A stretch of 11,969 nucleotides of DNA from Acanthaster planci (GCF_001949145.1 NW_019091381.1:2694704-2706672), one strand, 5' to 3'. Positions 1 to 7,780 are shown, counted from the first letter of the stretch. Made by a program: numbers and translations. Notes: a model not told the origin generated them from the letters alone.

Positions 1-54
1 CCCCCGTGTGCCCCCCACCCCGTGTGCCCCCCACCCCCGTGTGCCCCCCACCCC
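1..54. repeat. C-rich minisatellite, 3 copies, 16-17 bp unit
   Basis: GTGTG occurs at 6-10, 22-26 and 39-43, separated by CCCCCCACCCC(C). The array may continue left of the window. The minus strand has repeated G4 to G6 runs separated by CACAC or T. Confidence 0.9.
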
Positions 55-140
55 ATTGAAATTGTGAAATGTACATGCACAAGGTTATCAGCTTTTGGTG
101 CCCCCTCCCCCCGGAAAAAGTGCACACCCCTGATGTCCCT
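40..140. repeat. Dispersed C-rich repeat, copy 1
   Basis: The segment (GTGTGCCCCCC...ATTGAAATT...ATGTACATGCAC...CTTTTGGTGCCCCCT...GAAAAAGTGCACACCCC) matches, in the same order and spacing, the segment at about 5993-6125. This points to two diverged copies of one interspersed repeat. Confidence 0.7.
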
Positions 141-510
141 CAGAAAATTACCCTCGCTGGATCTCTAGCACCTCCCATGCTGCAGAGAAGTTGCAAGAAA
201 TTAGGCAAAGTAAACGGGCAATGTAAGGTGGGCTAAGCTTTGTACCTTTCTGCTGCTTAAGTGCTGGGACATCAATACAAAGTGTGACAAGGGATGAAGT
301 TTCGAACATTCTTTTCACATTTTATCGCGCCAAAGTTCGAGAGCGGTGAATTGTCCACTTATTCGGAAGGTGAGCTTGAACTGGGTCTAGTCTCATCACA
401 AATCATTTGCTGTGAGTCATGGATGGAGAAGGCTGATATAAAAAAGGGTTTATTTGAATGGAGACTTTGAACATTCCGTGTGAAAAACTCTCATCTTTAC
501 CGCTGCACAG

Positions 511-878
511 GCCGATTGCATCTTGATCGTTGGCATCGCCGGAAATGACCCCAACCAGGTTGGCGATGTCGAGAAGCAAATCGAGAGCTCGGCCGTCCGT
601 GCCCAGAAGGAGCTTATCCTCCTCCATCGGGAGAAGGACGGGGCCTACTCCCCGCCCGAGCGGACGGCTGAGTGGCTGAATGCCCGGGGCTGGTGCGTCT
701 CCCACCACCACATCCGCTGTCCCAAGCGCATGTTCAGCAAGCGCTCGCCGGCCAAAGTACGGGAGACCTATGAGCGGCTGTTTGAGAAGGCGCCCGTCCG
801 CACCTCAGACTTCTCCCGGCTGGCCCGGTTTCTGACGGGGACCTCCTTTGGGCTGGTCTTGGGAGGAGGCGGAGCAAG
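511..878 (+). CDS. PNPLA6: NTE exon A: linker and start of patatin domain
   Basis: Acceptor CACAG at 506-510 and donor GTAAGA at 879. It encodes residues 1-122 plus two bases of R123, opening with ADCILIVG, which matches the family exactly at this point. SRRSPAK-like KRSPAK and [11 protein letters not shown] precede the glycine-rich oxyanion loop GGGGAR at 862-878, which begins the patatin fold. The exon is GC-rich with G/C-ended codons, in contrast with the flanking introns. Confidence 0.93.
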
Positions 879-3800
879 GTAAGATGGTGGAAGGGGGACA
901 CTGATTGTCCTCAAACGGTGGCAAAGAGAAATGCCAAGTTTACATTTGAATGCTGCACCCAACTGAGGACTTGTCTGGTTTTGACCCTTCAGACCATGTG
1001 GTTTTACACCCAATGTAGACAAACGTACGCCTGCATGCAGGCTATCACCCAATTCCATTGTTACCGATAGATAATGAAGCAGTGTCGTCGAGTCCATCAC
1101 AAGTCCTTTCGAGTCTACCAAAAGTCCATCACAAGTCATCCAGTGGCAAGTCAAACCAAATCCCAAGCATTTCAAAGGAACGACGACAGAAGTGTTCCTT
1201 TGTCATCGGTCAACTTGTCCTTAGTGACTTCCCTCATTCATAGTTGATGCACACTGGTCAGCACTGGAGTTGCATCTCAGAAGTGTGTCCGCAAGTCCAG
1301 TGACAACTCGTCTAAAGACCAGTCGCAAGTATCAGGGTGGACGATGACAAGCCAATGCTTTTGCCACTGTTCTTTGTGACTTGGCTCAAGACTGTATGGC
1401 TTGCGATGGGCTTACAGATACTTGTGATGGGCTCCACTACAACACTCCGACAGGCTGTCATCTTTCCATCGTTCTCCACGTACTGTCCTCTCTCTCTCTC
1501 TGCAGAGGCATGTCTCAGATCGGCATCATGCAGGCCATGGAGGAGGCGGGCATTCCCATCGACATGGTGGGCGGCACCAGCATTGGGGCCTTCACTGGCG
1601 CCCTGTACTGCGAGGAAGGCCGAGTGCAAGGCATCCAGGCCCGGGCGTTCAAGTGGTGCAGGGACATGGGCACGCTGTGGCCCAAGATCACTGACCTCAC
1701 CTACCCTTTCACCGCCATGTTCACAGGTAATCGGATCGCTCGATATGGTTGACATAGCCAAATTGAGACTGGTAAGCCATGAGCAGATTAAATAGCTGAG
1801 GCGAGCCATCCTACATCCACCCATTTTGAGAATGGTCTTTGCAGCATTTAATGCTGTGTCCGAAATGGGCTTTAAGAGCTATGGCTATGTCTATTGTCTG
1901 CGCATTTTGCGTATTTCCAATGGAGCGAAGACCTAGACCCAGCTCTAGACAATAGAGCACAGTCTAAGCTACCCATAGACCTCTTTCATGGGGCAGCCAT
2001 CTTGCTTTTCTACCATTCAAAGCAATGTAACCAAACCGAGGCTGGACAGAAAAACAGTCTGATCCCTTTTATCAATATGTGAAGTTGTATCACTATTGCC
2101 AGTGGGTCCACAGGGAACAAGACAAATATGGCAGCATCACAATAAAGTCTATTCTCTGTGTGGGTCTGCTCAGGTCGGGCTTTCAACATGAGCATACGGG
2201 ACACCTTCCAGGATAAACTGATTGAAGACCTCTGGATTCCGTACTTCAACATCACGACTGACATCACCGACTCCAAGATGAGAGTCCATACCAGTGGTAA
2301 GGCACCGATAAAAACAGTGACAGTAATAATCACGGATCTTTACGAAACGCATGCATCCAACATTCATGAGTTCAAGGCGTGACACTGTTTCCCCACTCAC
2401 TGGTCCAAATGACATTTCTAAAACCACCCCAATTCCCTGGGGATTACACATCTCAGTGTTTCCATTTCTGGCACAAGCAGCTTATCAACATAAGTGGCAT
2501 TCTTTACCCTCAAGGGTACCCATCTTGTACCCCTGGTCGCAGAAAGCGACCTAATGGGAGTAAAGTGACTTGCCCAAGGGCGCAACACGTGACCAGCTGT
2601 TGGTTCCAAACCGCTGACATTATGTCGAGCGATTGCAAACCCTAACCTCAAGGCCACTACCTCCACTCGAGTACAGTTGTCTCCAACCTCTCCTGGCTTT
2701 CGTAATTCATATGGAGTGGCAGTTGAGAATTTTCCACTCCCATATTCTCAACATCTCAGGCAAATTGGGTCATCTTGGTCCCCAACTAGGCTGACAGGAA
2801 AATTGTAGTCTTTCCTCTTCAACATGACGGCAGCCACTCTATTTGGGGTTTTGAGCATTCAAGCTTGGTAGGGATCATCCCATGTTGAGAATGACTTTTA
2901 CTGTCAAGCTTCAACTATCAAGACATTGGGGTCTTGGTTATTCAATCTTGTCGTGGATCCGTTTCTTTGCGTGAATGTCACAGGTTCTCTGTGGAGGTAC
3001 ACCAGGGCCAGTATGTCCCTGTCTGGTTACCTTCCCCCGCTCTGCGACCCTAAGGACGGACACCTACTGCTAGACGGCGGATATGTCAACAACGTACCAG
3101 GTGTGCAATGAATAATTGCTTGACTCTAAATCTGACGAATAGAATCCAAGCCAGAAGGAACTGTCCTCATTCTGTCACTTACGTTTGAATTCCTCATATT
3201 TTTTTGTCAAACAAATAAACCCTTTTTAAAGAAAAAATTTCACTGAAGTAGTATGATTTTTAAATTTGAAAATAAGATTAAAATTTTTGAACAGAAAGAT
3301 AACAATGTCACGTGAGAACTGAAAATTGTCAGGCCAGACTGTTTGAAGAGCTGTTGATGTTATTGTGAAGACTTTGTCGTTGGGTTTTGTGTAATTACAA
3401 CTTATGCACCGTTCAAATAAACAGAAGAGTCGTTACCGTTTTTGTTAAGAAATAGAAAATATTCTTTCTTTTCCAAAAATATACTTGCCTTGAATATACT
3501 TGTCTTGACACCTTTTCTTTTCTGTAAGTGAGTTTATTTGGGTTAACTCATTGCTTTCTGAATTGTTTGTCTGGTATAGCGGATGTCATGCGTTCCCTTG
3601 GAGCGCAGACGGTCATCGCTGTGGACGTTGGCAGCGAGGATGACTCGCAGCTCACCAACTACGGCGATGACCTCTCCGGATGGTGGTTGCTGTGGAAACG
3701 TTGGAACCCCTGGGCTAGCCATGTCAGGGTATGCACAACTCCTTTGATGACAAACTCTAGACACCTCTGACGAGGAAACTTTCTGACTCCTCCAAAAACC

Positions 3801-6800
3801 TTGTACCATTCGGAAACGTTATGTCACATTCTTTAAACTTAACTCATCAGAGACCATCGTGACGGCGTGACATCGGTTGCAACGGTTGCTGGTTTAACGC
3901 ATTAACACAAGTCAGCCAAAACGCCCATTGTAGAAGCATGAAGAGAGTGTTGGACGAACCATTACTTTGGCAACTGACACAAGATGACATGTTCATTATG
4001 GCTCTCCATAGTGGCTGCATCTAAAAGTGATGTGCCAAGTCTCAGCCTGGTCATCGTTTCTTGAGTCTGCCTGATGTTTAACCTCCCGACCTTGGACATT
4101 CTAATAGACAAAACATTTCTCACTGAAGCAGCATCAAACCGTGTGCTTTCAACTGAACACAGATATATTTTCATTTTTTTTTTTAACATTATCGGTCCAT
4201 GAGTGGTTTAAATGTCCGAAATGTCGCCTGAGGTATGGACGAGACCAAGATTCGATGAAGACAAATCTCTTTTTTTGGGGGGGTTGGGGATCTGACAGGT
4301 GTTAGACATGAGCGAGATCCAGAGTCGGCTGGCCTACGTGTCCTGTATGAAGCAACTGGAAGAGGTCAAGAACAGCAGCTACTGTCAGTACATAAGACCT
4401 CCCATCAACAGGTAAGAGGCAGACCTGTGTCCGGTTCGTAAGTGACTTTGTCGCCATGGCGGATGCGCCACGATTTGCAGGCTCTCGTTGGACAGTCGCT
4501 GAAGTTGCGCGTTAATTTCCGGTTCCGTGGTTCCTTGTAAATGGCGATCAAAGCATGTAACCCTATGAACAGTGCACGTGTGCAGTGGGCGTGGTTTAAA
4601 CTAATGTGACGTCACACTTACGAACCGGATATAGAGAGAGTTGTGTCAACTTGCCGGCTTTGGAACCAAAATGGTGGTTTGTTATGTGTGCAGTGCAGCA
4701 TGTAGCTATATGTGCTCATTGTCTATGTGTACTGACATATAATCCACCATTTTGGTTCCAACAATTGAGACGCTCATGTCGCAGCTCTCTATAAACAGCT
4801 CTGGGTTGGGGCAAGTTGGGGCGACCACTGTCCTTTGACCTTCGGCCAGTTTTTCTCCGGTATCCTGGTTAAATTGTGTGCACAGTTTACCAGGGAAAAT
4901 TGAGTAGTGTTCGAGCAGTGCCAAAGGATGCCCAGGCCAGGGAAACGTTTTGGATGGATGGTTGAATAAGCGACTGCAATAAAGAAAACGTCTGCGCAGG
5001 CAAGGGTGTTTGATCACATGAAAGAAATATCCCAAAAGCTTTAGAGTGATTCTGTTCCTTTCAAATATGGTTCCACTCAAAGCTAGCAGGGTTTTTAGTG
5101 CATTCCTTCTGCGGACTGGGCTTTTTTTTCTGAGATGGCATGCACTGCCGTTCCCAGAATAATCTGAGTGGAAACAGCAGATTATCTTAAATTGAACCTG
5201 TTGACACTTCTATTTGACAGGGGTGTGGTTTCTCAGGATTTTTTTTTCAGATTTCAGGACTTTTGACAAAGCGCAGGAGTCGTAGAGATTTGCTCATTCA
5301 GGTGTTGCCTCATTTTTGCTAATTGTACAAAAACCCAGAAGCATTTTCCACATAATAAGCCAATGGAAGGATCACTCTGGTGTCATTTGCTGTCAAATGC
5401 CATGAAAAAGTCTCACTGGTTTTTTTTTGGGGGGGCCTGCTAATTGCTCTGTAGATTTTTGTTCCTCTGCCAATCTCATCCCTGATTTGAACTTCTCAAG
5501 AACTCCACGTTTTTATACTCATCTCTCAGTGAACTGTTCACTCATCAGCAAAGAAATACTCCTCAAATACGATCTCAGACGCCAGTTCTTTTCAGACGAT
5601 AAACCCCCCGAAAGTGAGACTTAATCTTCCTCGCCAACCACTTGACCCCAGATACAAGACCATGCACTTCCATAAGTACCAAGACCTGTGCGACATTGGC
5701 TACCATCATGGGGAGACGGTGTTTGAGGGTTGGAAGAAGAGCAAGTACCTGGACGAGCTCTTCAAGGAGAAACGGGACAACCAGCGCAGGCGTGGCGACC
5801 AGCAGCAGGTGGGTGGCAGTGACAACTCACCGGGCCAAAGCCTCTGGTCAAGGTGATCGCTGCAGTCACTGAACTTTGGTCCACGTGCGGCAATGCCCAC
5901 TGCTCCAGATGAGACGAGAAGGCGATTTGTATCTCCTAATCACAGTCTGAATCAGCTGCACTGACCGTTGGTGTAATTACCAGGGGGAGGGGTGACGTGT
6001 GCCCCCAGCAGAGGTGCATCTCCCATGCCCCCATTTGAAATTCTGATATGTGCACGAACCCGTGTACCAGACCCAGTTGAGTGACTTTTGATGCCCCCTG
6101 AAAAAAATGTGCGAGCGGCCCCCAGATATTTCGCCATTGGCAGGGACTGCCTTTACCAACTCCTTTTTGGGGGGTTTGTGATTTCCTTTATTGTTGTTAT
6201 CTCGATAAAGTTTGATTCAACTTTGTTGCGATCTTGGTATGCAGACTGTTGGACAAATGCCACGCTTCACTGACTTGGCTGCGATGGTGTCCCGGTTGAA
6301 TGCACCGCAGTGGGCAATGTTTCATCAAGGTAGGTTGGCCACTGGGCTCATGGATTTCTTGGATAGGATTAGAGCAGCTTATGTGTTCACTGCGTTTGAG
6401 AAAACTTCGGCAAATGTAATTAGCATGACGGGCATGGTTGATGTTTCTAAACCCTCTCAAATCCGTCAGAAATTCGCTTAGAGATTTTGGAAATCTCAGT
6501 GAAAATGAGGAAGATTCCCAACAGTGTTTGCTTAACCCCTTCACGGCGGGATTATTTTGACCGTAACTGCTGGGCTGTGGTATGCCCTGAATGGAGGGCT
6601 TTGTCCAGCAGCAGGCCCCATTGAACCAGCAACTGCATGGTCAATAGACATCTTTCACCATCTTGGTGAAAGATGTATGGACGAAATAGAAAGGGTTGCT
6701 TGTTTCTTGTAAAAAGAAATTTACTGGTTGTCAAAAGCATACCCTGTTGAACTGTCAAAACTTTCCTAGTCCCGGAACCATCCCAATCTCACTCGCATTT

Positions 6801-7078
6801 TTTCCTTCTGATGATCTTGAACAGAAGATGTCGACCACACAGATTCGGCCACACTCTGGCGGCTGGAGAGCCGCGTGGCCAGCGACCTGCCTGAGGGGAT
6901 GGACCCCAACCGCCACAGCCTGTCCAGCGAGGAGATCGAGGTTGAGGAGTCAGAGTCCGACATCTCGCCCCTGCAGGTCTCCGGCGTCCTGATGAGCGAC
7001 GGGTTACGGCAGCGCAAGCCGGGCCCCAACGTCTCGGCGGCGGTGGACGACGAGGGTGAAGACGAAGACGAGAACTAA
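511..7078 (+). CDS. PNPLA6: Neuropathy target esterase (patatin-like phospholipase), C-terminal 528 residues, nine exons, 5' partial
   Basis: Join 511-878, 1506-1726, 2174-2296, 2984-3100, 3580-3728, 4299-4411, 5652-5808, 6245-6329, 6825-7078 gives 1587 nt, one open frame of 528 residues ending in TAA. NTE-family enzymes are ER-membrane serine lysophospholipases/phospholipases that deacylate phosphatidylcholine and lyso-PC to glycerophosphocholine. Visible: oxyanion-hole GGGGARG (residues 118-124), nucleophile elbow GTSIG with Ser148, catalytic DGG with Asp268, and family-typical blocks such as [41 protein letters not shown] and [12 protein letters not shown]-like [13 protein letters not shown]. 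The start is an exon boundary, not a Met: family members are about 1300 residues, so the anchor and the cNMP-binding-like domains lie upstream. An invertebrate deuterostome may have one gene for vertebrate PNPLA6 and PNPLA7; the symbol is used in that sense. No disabling change is seen. Confidence 0.95.
879..1505 (+). other. NTE intron 1 with degenerate short repeats
   Basis: 627 bp. Between about 1085 and 1440 it is built of degenerate copies of a 15-mer, AGTCCATCACAAGTC (exact at 1091-1105 and 1123-1137), with inverted copies at about 1400-1412 and 1420-1433. No coding exon is supported. A CT dinucleotide run forms the 3' pyrimidine tract. Confidence 0.75.
1085..1437. repeat. Degenerate direct and inverted repeats of a CATCACAAGTC-type unit
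   Basis: The direct 15-mer pair is 32 bp apart. The reverse complement (ACTTGTGATGGGCT, one base different) occurs at 1420-1433, and a further variant GCTTGCGATGGGCTT near 1400. The arrangement resembles an eroded palindromic or tandem element. Confidence 0.6.
1506..1726 (+). CDS. PNPLA6: NTE exon B: nucleophile elbow
   Basis: The acceptor follows a CT-repeat pyrimidine tract (about 1486-1505); the donor is GTAATC. It completes R123 and encodes GMSQIG, then GTSIG, with the catalytic Ser codon AGC at 1579-1581 (residue 148), then [12 protein letters not shown]. Where vertebrate NTE has Cys after GGGGARG, this protein has Met (residue 125). Confidence 0.95.
1727..2173 (+). other. NTE intron 2
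   Basis: 447 bp, no exon. It contains GCAGCCATCTTG (1993-2004), the same 12-mer that is tandemly repeated in this gene's 3' UTR. A short inverted pair, TCTATTGTCT/AGACAATAGA, lies around 1890-1955. Nothing else stands out. Confidence 0.7.
2174..2296 (+). CDS. PNPLA6: NTE exon C: patatin domain core
   Basis: Acceptor CTCAG at 2169-2173, donor GTAAGG at 2297. In the joined frame it reads [18 protein letters not shown] followed by [10 protein letters not shown], a strongly conserved NTE block. Both ends split a Gly codon (phase 1), matching its neighbours. Confidence 0.94.
2297..2983 (+). other. NTE intron 3 with SINE-like insertion
   Basis: 687 bp. About 2440-2670 looks like a SINE on the minus strand (separate entry). 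The rest (2671-2983) is unremarkable apart from an inverted pair of GGAGTGG...CCACTCC-type words near 2712-2742. Confidence 0.7.
2440..2670 (-). mobile_element. tRNA-derived SINE-like element
   Basis: On the minus strand a box A-like TGGCCTTGAGG (from about 2657) is followed after tRNA-like spacing by a box B-like GGTTTGGAACC (plus-strand 2602-2612, consensus GGTTCGANNCC). Then come CCTTGGGCAAGTCACTTTAC and a GGGTACC word, a body typical of tRNA-headed SINEs in deuterostomes. No coding capacity. The family is not named and the 3' end is not defined, so the boundaries are approximate. Confidence 0.6.
2984..3100 (+). CDS. PNPLA6: NTE exon D: catalytic aspartate
   Basis: Acceptor TCACAG at 2978-2983, donor GTGTGC at 3101. 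It encodes [18 protein letters not shown], then [19 protein letters not shown]. The DGG motif gives the second member of the Ser-Asp dyad: GAC at 3073-3075, residue 268, 120 residues after the Ser. Confidence 0.95.
3101..3579 (+). other. NTE intron 4, AT-rich
   Basis: 479 bp, strongly A/T-rich, with AAATAAA-type words near 3212 and 3415 that could act as cryptic poly(A) signals. No exon or repeat is recognised. Confidence 0.7.
3580..3728 (+). CDS. PNPLA6: NTE exon E: post-catalytic segment of patatin domain
   Basis: Acceptor GGTATAG (non-CAG but canonical AG) at 3573-3579; donor GTATGC at 3729. It encodes [19 protein letters not shown] and [19 protein letters not shown]. The upstream exon supplies the first base of Ala277, and the exon ends on a whole codon (AGG). 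Confidence 0.93.
3729..4298 (+). other. NTE intron 5
   Basis: 570 bp, no exon. T10-type run near 4177-4186 and T7G7 at 4270-4283 just before the acceptor, making the branch/pyrimidine region of this intron unusually G-rich. Confidence 0.7.
4299..4411 (+). CDS. PNPLA6: NTE exon F
   Basis: Acceptor CTGACAG ending at 4298, donor GTAAGA at 4412. It encodes [20 protein letters not shown] then [17 protein letters not shown], very close to vertebrate NTE. The acceptor is preceded by T7G7 and further G runs rather than a clean pyrimidine tract. The 15-bp inverted repeat of the intron 6 element starts 18 bp after the donor. Confidence 0.94.
4430..4629. repeat. Pair of perfect 15-bp inverted repeats, MITE-like
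   Basis: TCCGGTTCGTAAGTG at 4430-4444 is the exact reverse complement of 4615-4629, giving a 200-bp unit with terminal inverted repeats and no coding capacity. No clear target-site duplication flanks it. It directly abuts the palindrome beginning at 4630. Confidence 0.65.
4630..4793. mobile_element. Palindromic MITE-like element flanked by TA
   Basis: TTGGAACCAAAATGGTGG (4660-4677) pairs perfectly with 4744-4761. The pairing extends imperfectly out to TATAGAGAG (4630-4638) against CTCTCTATA (4785-4793). Reading the outermost TA on each side as a target duplication leaves TAGAGAG...CTCTCTA termini, as in Tc1/mariner-type non-autonomous elements. No transposase is present. Confidence 0.6.
5652..5808 (+). 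CDS. PNPLA6: NTE exon G
   Basis: Acceptor CCCCAG at 5646-5651, donor GTGGGT at 5809. It completes Arg364 and encodes [20 protein letters not shown], then a basic charged stretch ending RRRGDQQQ. This aligns with the conserved FKTMDFGKF...VGYQYG segment of the family and ends in phase 0. Confidence 0.92.
5809..6244 (+). other. NTE intron 7 with dispersed repeat copy 2
   Basis: 436 bp. Positions about 5985-6125 are the second copy of the C-rich dispersed repeat found at the left end of the window; T5G6 at 6164-6174. No exon. Confidence 0.7.
5985..6125. repeat. Dispersed C-rich repeat, copy 2
   Basis: It shares ordered blocks with 40-140: CGTGTGCCCCC, CCCCCATTTGAAATT, ATGTGCACGAACC, GACTTTTGATGCCCCCTGAA and a following AATGTGCG. 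It is clearly diverged but collinear. Confidence 0.7.
6245..6329 (+). CDS. PNPLA6: NTE exon H: short FTDLA exon
   Basis: Acceptor TATGCAG at 6238-6244, donor GTAGGT at 6330. Only 85 nt, encoding 28 codons plus one base. [16 protein letters not shown] matches the conserved FTDLAEIVSRIEPP-type motif of vertebrate NTE C-termini. The phases fit both neighbours exactly. 85 is not a multiple of three, so skipping this exon would shift the frame of the last exon. Confidence 0.88.
6330..6824 (+). other. NTE intron 8
   Basis: 495 bp. It contains a perfect 12-bp hairpin (6648-6676). No exon is supported between the short FTDLA exon and the terminal exon. Confidence 0.7.
6648..6676. repeat. Perfect 12-bp hairpin
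   Basis: ACATCTTTCACC (6648-6659), 5-nt loop ATCTT, GGTGAAAGATGT (6665-6676). Located inside NTE intron 8. Confidence 0.85.
6825..7078 (+). CDS. PNPLA6: NTE exon I: acidic C-terminal tail and stop
   Basis: Acceptor GAACAG at 6819-6824; stop TAA at 7076-7078. It completes Glu445 and encodes residues 446-528. The tail is Ser/Glu/Asp-rich ([13 protein letters not shown]), keeps a GLRQRK motif like the LRQRR of vertebrate NTE, and ends EGEDEDEN. It is low-complexity and probably disordered; the LRQR motif plus the intact reading frame support it. Confidence 0.9.
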
Positions 7079-7147
7079 GATGGCTCATTGAATACATACT
7101 GATTCTGTGTGTACCTCATTTATAGCTTGCATCTTGTCAGAACAACA

Positions 7148-7239
7148 AACACATCTTGGGGACAACAAATGCAGCCATCTTGAGGGAACGAAAGCAGCCA
7201 TCTTGGGGGAACAAAAGTAGCCATCATGGGGAAACAAAA
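7148..7239. repeat. 23-bp minisatellite, 4 copies
   Basis: Units at 7148-7170, 7171-7193, 7194-7216 and 7217-7239. Units 2 and 3 both begin GCAGCCATCTTG and end in a GGAAC(A/G)AAA word; units 1 and 4 are more diverged. On the minus strand each core reads CAAGATGGCTGC, resembling the YY1 recognition core. Confidence 0.9.
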
Positions 7240-7655
7240 CCACTGCCCCCGTAAGGTGATCATGATGCCACTGAACACTTTTCCAGTATTGTACACATAC
7301 ACAGTATAACTCAAAATCTGGTGTAATAGGGTGCGCTGGGCTTGCCAAGTATATGTATGCCCAACAAGTAAGCTTAGCAGAGCATGCAACACGACCATAA
7401 CCCTGAAAATACCTTGATCCCCCAATTTTAGAGAATTTCAGACTGCAGTGGCATCTGTTCGGAACGCTTGAAAGGACGATGTACCTACGGCACTGGTGGG
7501 CTCTGCCTCTGTTGAGGGCTTTTTGTACATTCTGAGTAACGTAGAATGAACAGAGTGGCCATGCCGCTTTTAATGGGGGGGGGAACTCGTCCCTCTACAA
7601 AATGTCCACTGTAAAAAAGGCAGTCACAGGTGAAGAAGAGGAGATTGCTACATCC

Positions 7656-7714
7656 TTAACCCTAACACTCCTCAATCCTCCAACAGGTGAAGGATTGACG
7701 AGGGTTAGGGTTAA
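7656..7714. repeat. Long hairpin, 24-bp arms, with CCCTAA/TTAGGG words
   Basis: Arms 7656-7679 and 7691-7714 pair over 24 positions with two mismatches around an 11-nt loop. The outer stem is TTAACCCTAAC/GTTAGGGTTAA-like and the inner part is CAATCCT/AGGATTG. On the RNA it would be a stable stem-loop in the NTE 3' UTR. Confidence 0.85.
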
Positions 7715-7780
7715 CATACATCCACAGGTCACGCCGGTGAGCCAATCTCCCAAGGTTCACATTCAGAGCGTACCATGATG

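Larger units (their letters stand above)
1..510 (+). other. Intron 5' of NTE exon A (3' part)
   Basis: No exon of the NTE gene could be recognised here. It contains the C-rich minisatellite (1-54) and one copy of a dispersed repeat (to about 140). The remaining roughly 370 bases show nothing beyond the pyrimidine tract and CACAG acceptor at its end. Confidence 0.7.
4412..5651 (+). other. NTE intron 6, longest intron, with nested inverted repeats
   Basis: 1240 bp. Its first 380 bp hold two inverted-repeat structures (4430-4629 and 4630-4793). The remainder (4794-5651) holds no recognisable gene; homopolymer T runs and a T9G7 run (5420-5435) are the only notable features. Confidence 0.7.

Noticed and set aside
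1085-1140. CRISPR-like direct repeats
   Set aside because: Only two exact copies in an animal intron, with inverted variants; not a CRISPR array.
768-1175. 135-codon open frame on the minus strand
   Set aside because: It runs from the antisense of NTE exon A into intron 1 repeats, without family-like features.
1312-1824. 170-codon open frame on the minus strand
   Set aside because: It is antisense to NTE exon B and its flanking introns, and its openness comes from the GC-rich exon. No recognisable domain.
2141-2146. AATAAA in NTE intron 2 as a gene end
   Set aside because: It is followed by intact downstream exons in frame. Similar words at about 3212 and 4978 are likewise intronic.
2602-2658. 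Functional tRNA gene
   Set aside because: Box A and box B are degenerate and no acceptor stem is evident; a SINE head is the better reading.
4706-5080. 124-codon open frame on the minus strand in intron 6
   Set aside because: It begins inside the palindromic element, has no recognised motif or supporting neighbours, and could be decayed repeat sequence.
7656-7714. Interstitial telomeric repeat
   Set aside because: Only single CCCTAA and TTAGGG words within a hairpin, not a tandem array.
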